A DNA stretch of 64,000 nt from Pseudosporangium ferrugineum. GTDB lineage: Bacteria; Actinomycetota; Actinomycetes; Mycobacteriales; Micromonosporaceae. Location of the stretch: assembly GCF_003002065.1 (NCBI RefSeq), contig NZ_PVZG01000009.1, positions 1-64,000 of the forward strand. The letters run 5' to 3'. The stretch's first letter is position 1, and each line of letters starts with the position of its first letter. The notes under the pieces are model-generated. The model searched no databases and was not told where the DNA came from. It saw only the letters and a program-made list of their open reading frames with translations. This document shows positions 1 to 7,599 of the stretch, piece by piece. Made by a program: the position numbers and the translations under genes.

Positions 1-44
1 TCGGTCAACACCAGCGGTGCAGTCGGGCGCCCGGTTCGTGCCAT
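1..44 (-). CDS. IS630-family transposase, N-terminus only (cut by window edge)
   Basis: Reading the minus strand from position 44, an ATG opens a frame beginning MARTGRPTAPLVLT, which continues off the left edge. That opening is what I know as the typical start of actinobacterial IS630-type transposases, which join and cut DNA with a DDE RNase-H-like domain. A GGGTGGG stretch (positions 47-53 on the minus strand) sits a few bases ahead of the ATG as ribosome binding site. Only 14 codons are visible, so activity and integrity cannot be judged. The element end should lie between about 45 and 91, before the glycosyltransferase stop. Confidence 0.7.
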   Translation of the reverse strand, partial: MARTGRPTAPLVLT

Positions 45-91
45 CAACCCACCCTACACCGACTTAACAGGCGAATTTCCGGCGCAGCACA

Positions 92-1342
92 CTAGACGCG
101 GTCGGCGGAGGCGGTGGCCCAGACCCGGGACCCCGCCGCGACCGGCACCGGGACAGCCGGGCGCAGGGACCGCGCGGTCTGCCGGGCCAGCATGGTCGGC
201 GCCCGCAGTGCCGGCTGCGCGCCGTGCGCCCGCAGGAAACCCTCGACCGCCTGCGGCCAGCCGAAAAGCTCCGCGCGGGCCCGGGCAGCATCGCGGCGTT
301 CCTGCTCAGGACGGTCCATAATTTTCCGTACGCCCTCAGCAAACGCCTCCGGCGTCCCCGGCACGGCGACCCCGGCCTCCCCGACGACCTCGGGCAACGC
401 GCTCGCGGCGTTGACCACCACGGGCGTTCCGCAGGCCAGCGCCTCCAGGGCGGCCAGCCCGAACGTCTCCACCGGACCCGGCGCCACGGCGACGTCGGCG
501 CTCGCCAGCAGCGCCGCCACGGCGTCACGGTCCGTGATGTGACCTGCGAAGCGGACCGGCAGCCGTGCCGCGCGGTAGGCGAGGGCGGCCCGGCGTGCCC
601 CGTCGCCCGCCAGGACCAGCACGGCGGGGGCCTTGGCGGCGCGCAGCGCACCGATGGTGTCCACGGCCAGCTCCGGCCGCTTGTCCGCGGAGAGCCGGCT
701 GCAGTAGACGACGAGCAGTTCGTCCGGGCGGGCGTACCGGTCGCGGACGGCGGGGTCGCGGCGGCTGGGGTGGAACTGGCGCAGGTTCACGCCGAGCGGG
801 ATCTCCACCAGGTTGGGCACGCCGAGGCGGCGGAACTCCGCGGCGGCGAAGGCGGTGGTGCAGACGATCTGGTCGAACGCCTCCGCCGTACGACGGTTGA
901 GCCGGTCGGCGAGCGAGTCGCGGTGCGGCAGCCCCCAGACGCCCAGCAGGCCGGCGAGGCTCTCGTGGGAGACCATCATCGAGCGGACCCCGCGCTCACG
1001 GGCCCAGCGGCCGGTCCACCGCAGGGTGGCCCGGTCGGAGACCTCGATGCGGTCCGGGGCCAGCTCGTCCAGGAGGCGGGCGAGCTCGCGGCGGCCGGCC
1101 AGCACCCGGTAACCGCCGGTGCGCGGCAGGTGGTGGCCCGGCAGCGTGATAACACGGCCCTGCTCGGTCATCTCGTCGGCGCGTTCGCGGCCCGGCACGA
1201 TCAGGATCGGCTCGTGGCCCGCCCGCCGGTAGCCCTCGCCGAGGTGGCGCAGGGCGGTACGCAGGCCGCCGGAACGAGGTGAGACGAAGTTCGCCAGTCG
1301 GACGATGCGCAGTCCGCGCCCGCCCACTGATCCACCGGTCAT
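92..1342 (-). CDS. GT4-family glycosyltransferase
   Basis: A retaining GT-B glycosyltransferase of the GT4 (PimB/MshA-like) group, which would move a sugar from a nucleotide or lipid donor to a cytoplasmic or membrane acceptor. The N-terminal acceptor domain begins LRIVRLANFVSPRSGGLRTA, the usual flexible glycine loop. The C-terminal donor domain carries SRLSADKRPE and the E-x7-E motif region PVETFGLAALEALACGTPVV. I start at the ATG giving MTGGSVGGRG; the frame is open 33 codons further upstream, but that part is not conserved-looking and overlaps nothing useful. It lies 61 bp downstream of the metallo-hydrolase on the same strand, so co-transcription is possible. The donor and acceptor cannot be read from sequence; mannosyl transfer to an inositol lipid is only a guess. 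Confidence 0.85.
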   Translation of the reverse strand: MTGGSVGGRGLRIVRLANFVSPRSGGLRTALRHLGEGYRRAGHEPILIVPGRERADEMTEQGRVITLPGHHLPRTGGYRVLAGRRELARLLDELAPDRIEVSDRATLRWTGRWARERGVRSMMVSHESLAGLLGVWGLPHRDSLADRLNRRTAEAFDQIVCTTAFAAAEFRRLGVPNLVEIPLGVNLRQFHPSRRDPAVRDRYARPDELLVVYCSRLSADKRPELAVDTIGALRAAKAPAVLVLAGDGARRAALAYRAARLPVRFAGHITDRDAVAALLASADVAVAPGPVETFGLAALEALACGTPVVVNAASALPEVVGEAGVAVPGTPEAFAEGVRKIMDRPEQERRDAARARAELFGWPQAVEGFLRAHGAQPALRAPTMLARQTARSLRPAVPVPVAAGSRVWATASADRV

Positions 1343-1403
1343 GCAGGGCACTCCAAGGTCACTGTCGAGTCGATGGTTCGCTCGTGCCGTCCCCTCGGCA
1401 AGC

Positions 1404-2150
1404 TCAGAGATCGTAGCGGGCACCGGGGCGTACCACCTCAACCGGACCCGCGTACGCGGCGCAGGCGGCCTCCACTGTAGAGGCCTCGGAACCCCATGCG
1501 GGCACCAGATGTGTCAGCAGCAGGCGGCGCACGTCCGCCTTGGTGGCGGCCTCGCCGGCCTCGCCGCCGGTCAGGTGCAGGTCAGGAGGGTTGGGGATGC
1601 CGTCGAGGTAGCTCGCTTCGCAGAGGAACAGGTCCGCGCCCTGTGCCAGGCGCAACAGCGGCTCGCAGGGGGCGGTGTCCGAGGAGTACGCGAGGACGTG
1701 GCCGCCGTGCTCTACGCGTACGCCATAGGTTTCGATCGGATGGTTGACCCGGTCGGCCGTGACGGTGAACGGGCCGATCGGGAAGGTGCCGGGCTGGAGG
1801 CCGTAGAAGGTGTAGACGTCGTCGACGGGCTCGTTCTCGGAGCTGTAGGCGGCGGAGATGCGCTCGGCGGCGCCGAGGGGCGCGTAGACCGGCAGCGGGG
1901 GCATCGGGCCGCCCGGGGCGTAGCGGCGCACCACGACGTAGGTGCAGGCGTCGAGCATGTGATCGCAGTGGAGGTGGGTGAGAAGGATCGCATCAACGGC
2001 ATCGATGCCCGCGTAACGCTGGAGCGCGGACAGGGAACCCGAGCCGAAGTCGATCAGGAGCCGGAAGCCGTCGGCCTCCACGAGGTAGGCGGAACAGGCC
2101 GACTCGGGGCCGGGAAAACTGCCGGCACAGCCGAGAACGGTCAGTCGCAT
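1404..2150 (-). CDS. MBL-fold hydrolase, Rv1339-like (candidate cAMP phosphodiesterase)
   Basis: Metallo-beta-lactamase-fold protein of the RNase Z/phosphodiesterase type. It begins MRLTVLGCAGSFPGPESACS and holds the di-metal motif HLHCDH, then further ligands in SSDTAP and LTHLVP near the end. M. tuberculosis Rv1339, which has been shown to break down cAMP, sits in the same neighbourhood as mec-cysO-cysM, and the length (248 aa) and opening fit it. The intervening rhomboid and murI genes of Mycobacterium are absent here and a small membrane-protein gene lies in their place. Function as a cAMP phosphodiesterase is therefore by family and synteny; ribonuclease activity is the alternative. Confidence 0.8.
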   Translation of the reverse strand: MRLTVLGCAGSFPGPESACSAYLVEADGFRLLIDFGSGSLSALQRYAGIDAVDAILLTHLHCDHMLDACTYVVVRRYAPGGPMPPLPVYAPLGAAERISAAYSSENEPVDDVYTFYGLQPGTFPIGPFTVTADRVNHPIETYGVRVEHGGHVLAYSSDTAPCEPLLRLAQGADLFLCEASYLDGIPNPPDLHLTGGEAGEAATKADVRRLLLTHLVPAWGSEASTVEAACAAYAGPVEVVRPGARYDL

Positions 2151-2409
2151 GCGGGTCCCTCTGGTTCACGCTCGGTCGTCCACGACTCCGCCGACTGACC
2201 ACCGGCGAAGAATGCAGACCAGTCAATCACGCTGCGCAGCCTACGCCGGGACCAGCGCGTCACGTAAACGTCTGATCGATTTGTCGTCAAATCGACAACC
2301 TATGTCACACCCGCCGTGAGCTGGGTCATTTTCCGTCGCGTTACGCCTCGTGAGTCGAATCCGTTGCACACCGTGAAGGGGCACCCGGGGCATTTCGGAG
2401 GGGCGACAA

Positions 2410-2844
2410 GTGACGACGACGAATCTCGACAAAGCGGCCCGCCGGCGGGAAGTGACCGCGCCGGAGGTGGTTCCGTTCGGCTGGGAGCCGACCCGGCCGG
2501 CGGGCCGCGACGCCCATGACGCCCACGACGACGAGGAGGTGCTGTTCCGCTTCCCGGCCCCCGACGACCCGGCACCCGGCACCGGCCGCCTGCTGGGCAT
2601 GTCGATCTACGCGTCGCTGCTCGGCCTGGCCGGCGTGGGCGTCGGCGTCCGCGGCATGGTGTCCCAGATCGGCGGCGGCGTACCCGGCTGGTACACCTGG
2701 GTGCTGGCGCTCCTGGGCATGATCAGCGTGGCGCTGTCGGTGGGCGCCTTCCTGTCGATCCACCGCCGGGTGCTGCCCGTGCTGCTGATGGTGGCCGCGG
2801 CGGCCCCCCTGACCGCGGACGTGCTGCTCGCGGTGGCCTACTAG
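2410..2844 (+). CDS. Small membrane protein with three predicted helices
   Basis: A 144-residue protein of unknown function. The first ~60 residues are charged and Asp/Glu/Pro-rich (cytoplasmic tail). Three hydrophobic helices follow at roughly residues 62-82, 95-115 and 118-140. The GTG start is set by a GGAGGGG ribosome binding site 6-8 bases ahead. The gene faces cysM across a repeat-filled gap. Similar tail-plus-helices proteins are common next to cysM/murI in actinomycetes, but I know no role for them. Codon use matches the neighbours. Confidence 0.75.
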   Translation: MTTTNLDKAARRREVTAPEVVPFGWEPTRPAGRDAHDAHDDEEVLFRFPAPDDPAPGTGRLLGMSIYASLLGLAGVGVGVRGMVSQIGGGVPGWYTWVLALLGMISVALSVGAFLSIHRRVLPVLLMVAAAAPLTADVLLAVAY

Positions 2845-2902
2845 CCACCCCGCCCGCCCAGGCCAGAAGACGGCCAAGCCACCGGCCAGCCGAGACCGGC
2901 GC

Positions 2903-3160
2903 GGTCACCGGCCAAGCGAGGTCGGCGCGGTCGCCGGCCGGACGAGGTCGACGCGATCACCGGCCAAGCGCGGTCGACGCGATCACCGGCCAAGCGCGGT
3001 CGACGCGATCACCGGCCAGGCGCGGTCGACGCGATCACCGGCCAGGCGCGGTCGGCGCGATCACCGGCCAGGCGCGGTCGGCGAGGTCGGCGGGGTTGCC
3101 GCCCAGGCGAGGTCGGCGAGTTCGGCGGGGTCGCCGCCCGGGCGAGGTCGGCCTCCCGGC
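2903..3160. repeat. 26-bp minisatellite in a convergent gap
   Basis: About ten tandem copies of a 26-bp unit with core GATCACCGGCCAAGCGCGGT. Unit starts are at 2903, 2929, 2955, 2981, 3007, 3033 and 3059, followed by increasingly degenerate copies. It fills the 441-bp space between the stop codons of the membrane protein and cysM. I see no gene in that space (2845-3285). Copies in the middle are nearly identical, suggesting recent slippage or unequal crossover. Confidence 0.85.
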
Positions 3161-3285
3161 GGCAAGCCGAACCGGCGGGCTGCCTGACGTCTCGGCTGCC
3201 TGGCCCGGCTAGCTAACCGCCCCGGCGGCCCGACCGCCCGGTGGCGCGGCCTTGCTCACCGACGCCCGGCACCCGGCAGCGGCTG

Positions 3286-4251
3286 TCAGGCCCAGAGCTG
3301 GCCTTCGAGGGCCTCCTCCGCGTCCGCCAGCGTGCCGCCGTAGGCGCCCGTCGACAGGTACTTCCAGCCTCCGTCGCAGACCACGAACGCTACGTCCGCT
3401 CGTCTGCCTTCCCGGACCGCCTCGTGGGCCACGGCGAGGGCCGCGTGGAGGATCGCGCCGGTGGAGAAGCCGGCGAAGATGCCTTCGACCTCGACGAGTT
3501 GGCGGGTGCGGAGGACGGCGTCGCGGGTGCCTACCGAGAAGCGGCGGTTGAGGACCGTGGCGTCGTAGAGCTCCGGGACGTAGCCCTCGTCGATGTTGCG
3601 GAGGCCGTACACCAGTTCGCCGTAGCGGGGTTCGGCCGCGACGATCTGGATGCCGTCGACCTTTTCGCGCAGGTAGCGGCCGGTGCCCATGAGGGTGCCG
3701 GTGGTGCCGAGGCCCGCCACGAAGTGGGTGATCGTGGGCAGGTCGTGCAGCAGCTCCGGGCCCGTCGTCTCGTAGTGGGCCCGGGCGTTCGCGGCGTTGC
3801 CGTACTGGAAGAGCATCACCCAGTCCGGGTGCTCCGCCGCGATCTGCTTGGCGACCGCCACCGCCTGGTTGGAGCCGCCCGCCGCCGGGGAGAAGATGAT
3901 CTCCGCCCCGTACATGCGGAGCAGTTGGACCCGCTCCGAGGAGACGTTCTCGGGCATCACGCAGACCAGGCGGTAGCCGCGGAGCTTCGCGACCATGGCC
4001 AGGGAGATGCCGGTGTTGCCGCTGGTCGGCTCGAGGATCGTGTCGCCGGGGCGGAGGCGGCCGGACTCCTCCGCCTCGCGCACCATGAACAGCGCCGGCC
4101 GGTCCTTGATGCTGCCGGTCGGGTTGCGGTCCTCGAGCTTCGCCCAGAGCCGCACCGGCGGCGCCCCCTCGGGCACCGTCGGTGAGAGCCGGGGCAGGCC
4201 GACCAGCGGCGTGCCCCCGCAGGCGTCGAGGAGGCTCTCATAGCGAGCCAT
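3286..4251 (-). CDS. cysM: CysM, O-phosphoserine sulfhydrylase
   Basis: PLP enzyme that makes CysO-bound cysteine from O-phosphoserine and the CysO thiocarboxylate. The PLP lysine is K49 in PTGSIKD, and the phosphate loop is PTSGNTG (residues 75-81). The arginine that reads the phosphoserine group in the mycobacterial enzyme (R220) has an equivalent here, R218 in YGLRNIDEGY, which separates CysM from CysK. The length (321 aa) is normal. Start ATG is 5 bp after the cysO stop, with a weak GAAGG site inside the cysO tail, so translation is probably coupled. The operon is mec, 27-codon ORF, cysO, cysM. Confidence 0.96.
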   Translation of the reverse strand: MARYESLLDACGGTPLVGLPRLSPTVPEGAPPVRLWAKLEDRNPTGSIKDRPALFMVREAEESGRLRPGDTILEPTSGNTGISLAMVAKLRGYRLVCVMPENVSSERVQLLRMYGAEIIFSPAAGGSNQAVAVAKQIAAEHPDWVMLFQYGNAANARAHYETTGPELLHDLPTITHFVAGLGTTGTLMGTGRYLREKVDGIQIVAAEPRYGELVYGLRNIDEGYVPELYDATVLNRRFSVGTRDAVLRTRQLVEVEGIFAGFSTGAILHAALAVAHEAVREGRRADVAFVVCDGGWKYLSTGAYGGTLADAEEALEGQLWA

Positions 4252-4256
4252 CGGGT

Positions 4257-4613
4257 TTACCGGCCTTCGGTCCGCTTGCGGGTAGCGGCGGACCGGTGGG
4301 ACGGGCCCAGGAGGGCGGCCGCCGCCGCGAAGCCGAGCGCGCCGCCGGCCACGGCCGGGAGGATGGTCACGGAGTCGCCGTCGTTGAGCTTGGCGTCGAG
4401 CGCGCCCAGGAAACGGACGTCCTCGTCGTTGACGTAGATGTTGACGAACCGGTGCAGGCCGCCCTCGGGGGTGATGAGCCGCCCCTTGAAGCCGTTGTGC
4501 CGGGAGTCGAGGTCGTCGATCAGGCCGGACAGGGTGTCACCGGAGCCCTCGACGACCTTCGAGCCGCCGGTGTAGCTGCGCAGAATGGTCGGAACGCGAA
4601 CTTCGATAGCCAT
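4257..4613 (-). CDS. cysO: CysO sulfur carrier with a 27-residue tail after Gly-Gly
   Basis: Ubiquitin-like sulfur carrier; its C-terminal Gly-Gly is converted to a thiocarboxylate that gives sulfide to CysM. The body matches mycobacterial CysO closely (VPTILR, HRFVNIYVNDEDVRF, DGDSVTILPAVAGG). The known protein stops at AVAGG. Here the frame runs on for 27 more residues (ALGFAAAAALLG then a basic end), stopping only 5 bp before cysM. With this tail the carboxyl group needed for adenylation is blocked until it is removed, presumably by a protease such as the adjacent JAMM protein Mec. A good ribosome site AAGGAG lies 10 bp before the ATG. Confidence 0.94.
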   Translation of the reverse strand: MAIEVRVPTILRSYTGGSKVVEGSGDTLSGLIDDLDSRHNGFKGRLITPEGGLHRFVNIYVNDEDVRFLGALDAKLNDGDSVTILPAVAGGALGFAAAAALLGPSHRSAATRKRTEGR

Positions 4614-4669
4614 GGTGGTAATGCTCCTTGCGAAAGAGTGTGCCGAGACGTTCGGGGACGGGTCGGGAG

Positions 4670-4686
4670 GTGTCGCTCAGCGACAC
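4670..4686. promoter_or_regulatory. 17-bp perfect palindrome between the 27-codon ORF and cysO
   Basis: GTGTCGCT-c-AGCGACAC: two perfect 8-bp arms around one base. The stop codon of the 27-codon ORF is its centre, and cysO begins 56 bp further on. The one-base centre makes an RNA hairpin unlikely, so a DNA-binding protein site is the better reading; chance cannot be excluded. Confidence 0.5.
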
Positions 4687-4760
4687 TCGTAATAGACCGA
4701 CGCCGGGCTCTGCCCGAACATGTACGACTGGACGGCGTCCCCGTCCGCACCCCTGTTCAC
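4677..4760 (-). CDS. 27-codon ORF coupled to mec (possible leader peptide)
   Basis: A GTG overlaps the mec stop (GTGA) and opens 27 codons ending SPASVYYECR before TGA. It fills most of the 143-bp gap between mec and cysO, which is longer than needed within such a tight operon. There is no clear ribosome binding site of its own, so expression would rely on coupling to mec. A cysteine codon is the penultimate codon, with two tyrosines just before, in front of a cysteine-biosynthesis gene. Small cysteine-codon ORFs control sulfur genes in some actinobacteria, so attenuation is possible. I do not recognise the peptide; it could be chance. Confidence 0.4.
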   Translation of the reverse strand: MNRGADGDAVQSYMFGQSPASVYYECR

Positions 4761-5230
4761 GCGTCCACCGTCGCATCCACGATGTTGACCTCTTCCTCGG
4801 TCACCACACCGTCCACGATACGGAACGAACGGATTTCCTCGACATCCGGCTCACGGGTCGAGACGAGCAGGTAGTGGGCGCCCGGCTCACCGGCGAACGA
4901 CACGTCCGTGCGGGACGGATAGGCCTCGGTCGCGGTGTGCGAGTGATAGATCACGACGGGTTCCTCGTCGTTGTCGTCCATCTCGCGCCAGACCCGCAGC
5001 TGCTCCATCGAGTCGAACTCGTAGAACGTCATCGACCGCGCCGCGTTGTCCATGGGGATGTGGCGCGTCGGCACGTCGCTCCCGATCGGGCCGGTGACCA
5101 CGCCACAGGCCTCGTCGGGGTGGTCCCGGCGGGCGTGGGCGACGATCGCCTTGACGATCGCGCTGTCGATGGTCAGCACGCTGTTCACATTACCGTGACG
5201 TACGCGGTAACCGGGCGTGGCAGTGCTCAC
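4757..5230 (-). CDS. mec: Mec, JAMM-type CysO-cysteine peptidase
   Basis: Zinc metallopeptidase that releases cysteine from the CysO-cysteine adduct. The JAMM signature is complete: a glutamate in DEACGVV (around residue 40) and HSHTATEAYPSRTD with both histidines, serine and aspartate. RIVDGVVTEEEVNIV closes the domain as in the mycobacterial enzyme. The called GTG start gives 157 residues, about ten more than in Mycobacterium; in-frame GTGs 14 and 17 codons later give a start closer to the family and cannot be excluded. It is the first gene of the cysteine operon and faces an aldo/keto reductase in the opposite direction only 36 bp away, so the two promoters must overlap. Confidence 0.95.
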   Translation of the reverse strand: MSTATPGYRVRHGNVNSVLTIDSAIVKAIVAHARRDHPDEACGVVTGPIGSDVPTRHIPMDNAARSMTFYEFDSMEQLRVWREMDDNDEEPVVIYHSHTATEAYPSRTDVSFAGEPGAHYLLVSTREPDVEEIRSFRIVDGVVTEEEVNIVDATVDA

Positions 5231-5266
5231 CCGCGTACCGGGAAGGTCGTCGGGTATGGGTTAACC

Positions 5267-6127
5267 ATGAGGCAACGAAGCATTGGGAATCTTCAGGTCG
5301 GCGCGATCGGGCTCGGCGGCATGCCGATGTCCATCGAGGGGCGCCCCGACACCGAGCGGTCCATCCGTACGATCCACGCCGCGCTGGACGCCGGCGTGAC
5401 GCTGATCGACACGGCCGACGCCTACCACCTGCACGCGAACGAGGTCGGCCACAACGAGACGCTGATCGCCCAGGCGCTGGCGAGCTGGGGCGGGGACACC
5501 TCCGAGGTGCTCGTCGCCACGAAGGGCGGCCACCTGCGGCCCGGGGACGGCTCCTGGACGGTGGACGGCTCCCCGGCCCACCTGCGGGAGGCGGTCGAGG
5601 GCTCGCTCAAGCGGCTGGGCGTCGACGCGATCGGGCTCTACCAGTTCCACCGGCCGGATCCCGGCGTCGCGTACGAGGACTCCATCGGGGCGCTGCGCGA
5701 CCTGCTCGACGCGGGCAAGATCCGGATGGCGGGCATCTCCAACGCCGACGTGCGGCAGATCCGGCAGGCGCAGGAGATTCTGGGTGGGCGGCTCGTGTCC
5801 GTACAGAATCAGTTCTCGCCGGCCTTCCGGTCGTCCGAGCCGGAGCTGGAGCTCTGCGACGAGCTCGGGGTGGCGTTCCTGCCCTGGTCGCCGTTCGGCG
5901 GCAGCAGCCGGGCCGCGGAGCTGGGCAACCGCTTCGCCGCGTTCGGCCGGGTCGCGGAGGCGCACGGGGTCAGCCCGCAGCAGGTCACCCTGGCGTGGAT
6001 GCTGGCCAAGAGCCCGGTGGTGATCCCGATCCCGGGTGCCAGCCGCCCGGAATCGATCACCGACTCGGTGCGGGCCGCCGAGCTGACCCTGGACGACACC
6101 GAGCTGCGCGAGCTCGACGCCGCCTGA
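5267..6127 (+). CDS. Aldo/keto reductase
   Basis: NADPH-dependent aldo/keto reductase (TIM barrel, 286 aa). The catalytic tetrad is visible as D48, Y53, K86 and H128. SPFGGSS and IPIPGASRPESI near the end form the cofactor-binding region. I begin at the ATG giving MRQRSIGNLQVGAIGLGG, the standard N-terminus; the frame is open far upstream only because it reads through the antisense of mec and cysO. It is divergent from mec with 36 bp between. Substrate unknown; it interrupts the otherwise Mycobacterium-like gene order. Confidence 0.92.
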   Translation: MRQRSIGNLQVGAIGLGGMPMSIEGRPDTERSIRTIHAALDAGVTLIDTADAYHLHANEVGHNETLIAQALASWGGDTSEVLVATKGGHLRPGDGSWTVDGSPAHLREAVEGSLKRLGVDAIGLYQFHRPDPGVAYEDSIGALRDLLDAGKIRMAGISNADVRQIRQAQEILGGRLVSVQNQFSPAFRSSEPELELCDELGVAFLPWSPFGGSSRAAELGNRFAAFGRVAEAHGVSPQQVTLAWMLAKSPVVIPIPGASRPESITDSVRAAELTLDDTELRELDAA

Positions 6128-6152
6128 TGCCCGCCCGCCCGGCACCCACGGA

Positions 6153-6290
6153 CAAGCCGCCCGGAACGGCCGGCCAGGGGCCGGGCGGCGCCGCCCGGCA
6201 AGCCGCCCAGAACGGCCGACCAGGGGCCGGGCGGCGCCGCGGACAAGCCGCCCAAGACAGCCAGGCAGGGGGCAGGGCCGACCTGCCGGG
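6153..6290. repeat. Three imperfect ~46-bp repeats in a convergent gap
   Basis: Copies start near 6153, 6199 and 6244, each opening CAAGCCGCCC followed by a GGCCAGGGGCCGGGCGGCGC-type core; the third is degenerate. The rest of the 298-bp gap (6128-6425) is very GC-rich low-complexity DNA with further short duplications (GGAAGCCGGCCCGCCC twice). No gene seen in the gap. Confidence 0.7.
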
Positions 6291-6425
6291 TCCGGCAGGG
6301 GAAGGCCGAGCGGGCCCGGCAAGGAAGGGGCGGCCCCGCGGGAGCCGGCCCGCCCGGAAGCCGGCCCGCCCGGAAGCCGGTCCTGCCGGGCAGGAGTGGG
6401 CAACCGGGCCGGGCGGCCCTGCCGG

Positions 6426-6935
6426 TCAGGCGCGGTGGTCGATGCCCGGGAGGGCGTTGAGCAGGGATTCCTGCAGGTAGCCCAGGTACGCGTACACGGA
6501 GAGCTGGAACACCCGGCTCGATGCCGGATCGTGGATGACCGCCTCGTCGAGCTCCTCGCCGAGGTCGGTGTCCGCCCTGATGTCGAGCCGGGTGGCCATG
6601 GCCAGCCGGGCGTCGTTGATCGCCCGGAGCCAGGCCTCGGCCTCCTCGCCGTCCAGGCGGACCTCGCCGGGGCCGTCGTCGGGCAGCGCCGCGAGGATGG
6701 CGCCGGCCTGGTCGATCTTGCCCGTCTTGAGGTCGCCCTCGGTGTAGAGGCGGAACTCGGCGGAGTCGTCGGGCCGGTCGGGATAGATGTCCGGGAAGAG
6801 CCGGGACACCACCGGGTCGGTGTGGTCGAAGCCGTCCATCAGGAGGCCGACGACCTCGCCGGCCACCTTGCGCAGCACCCGCACCTCGTCCACGGCGAAG
6901 GAGGCCACACACAGGTCGCCGTTGCGCCGGAACAT
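6426..6935 (-). CDS. DUF2017 protein, Rv1332/AosR-like
   Basis: A 169-residue member of DUF2017, always near clpS in actinobacteria. The mycobacterial homologue Rv1332 has been reported as AosR, a redox-responsive regulator that works with SigH to raise mec-cysO-cysM expression. The N-terminus MFRRNGDLCVASF and the closing region RVFQLSVYAYLGYLQESLL fit the family. Only one cysteine (C9) is present, so an intramolecular disulfide switch is impossible here; an intermolecular one, or another sensing mode, would be needed. It is 40 bp downstream of clpS on the same strand, and the cysteine operon starts only about 1.2 kb away, in keeping with a regulatory link. Confidence 0.85.
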   Translation of the reverse strand: MFRRNGDLCVASFAVDEVRVLRKVAGEVVGLLMDGFDHTDPVVSRLFPDIYPDRPDDSAEFRLYTEGDLKTGKIDQAGAILAALPDDGPGEVRLDGEEAEAWLRAINDARLAMATRLDIRADTDLGEELDEAVIHDPASSRVFQLSVYAYLGYLQESLLNALPGIDHRA

Positions 6936-6975
6936 CAGTCGATCACCAACCCCGTATCGAGCTGAAGCTGAAAAG

Positions 6976-7275
6976 TCACGCGCGGTCCACCGTCGCCCAC
7001 AGACCGTAGCCGTGCAGCTGGGAGGCGTCCATCTCCATGCGCTCGCGCGCGCCGGAGGACACCACCGCCTTGCCCTTGTTGTGCACCTCCATCATGAGCT
7101 GCTCGGCCTTCTCGTGGCTGTAGCCGAAGAGCTTCTGGAACACCCAGGTCACGTACGACATCAAGTTGACCGGATCGTCCCAGACGATGGTCACCCACGG
7201 CCGGTCATCAGCCGGTACCTCCTCGATCTGCGGCGTCTCGACGGGAGCGACCTGAGGCAACGCCATGCCCCCCAT
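6976..7275 (-). CDS. clpS: ClpS, N-end rule adaptor
   Basis: Adaptor that hands N-degron substrates to ClpC/ClpP. The core motif WDDPVNLMSYV is the ClpS signature, with the D-D-P-x-N hydrophobic pocket, followed by FGYSHEKAEQLMMEVHNKGKAVV. The start giving MGGMALPQV has a GGGAGGG ribosome site about 9 bases ahead; the next ATG, three codons later, has none. About 99 residues, normal. It heads a clpS-DUF2017 pair, as Rv1331-Rv1332 in M. tuberculosis. Confidence 0.95.
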   Translation of the reverse strand: MGGMALPQVAPVETPQIEEVPADDRPWVTIVWDDPVNLMSYVTWVFQKLFGYSHEKAEQLMMEVHNKGKAVVSSGARERMEMDASQLHGYGLWATVDRA

Positions 7276-7315
7276 CGTGCCACGCCCTCCCGGACGAAGC
7301 CTCCACCGCCGAGGG

Positions 7316-7381
7316 ATGACACCGGAAGCGCGGGGGAATGACACCGGAAACGCCGGGGAACGACACCGGAAACGACAAGGG
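7316..7381. repeat. 22-bp tandem repeat, three copies
   Basis: Units begin at 7316, 7338 and 7360 with the core GACACCGGAAACG. They lie in the 324-bp divergent gap between clpS and the LAL regulator (7276-7599), about 40 bp upstream of clpS. No gene seen in the gap; the repeat could fall in one of the two promoters. Confidence 0.75.
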
Positions 7382-7599
7382 ATCCGGCCCGGGAACGGCC
7401 GGAATCCCGGCGGGAAGCGGAGGACCGATGGGCGTACGGGCAGGCGCCCGGGGCCGCCCCGCCAGGCGGCACCCGGGCACGTCGCGCGGGGCACCGCCGA
7501 ACCGTAAACGGCGGCGGTCCCGCGGGACAGATGCCGGGTTACTCACCCCCTGACCGGCTCATACTCAATGCCAGAAGGGGTACAGGCAGTGAACTGACT

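Noticed and set aside
4628..5266. Upstream extension of the aldo/keto reductase to about 499 residues
   Set aside because: The added part is the antisense of mec and the small ORF, and the conserved reductase N-terminus starts at 5267.
7531..7599. Earlier ATG start of the LAL regulator
   Set aside because: The extra residues precede the conserved domain opening, lack a suitably placed ribosome site, and read as non-conserved sequence.
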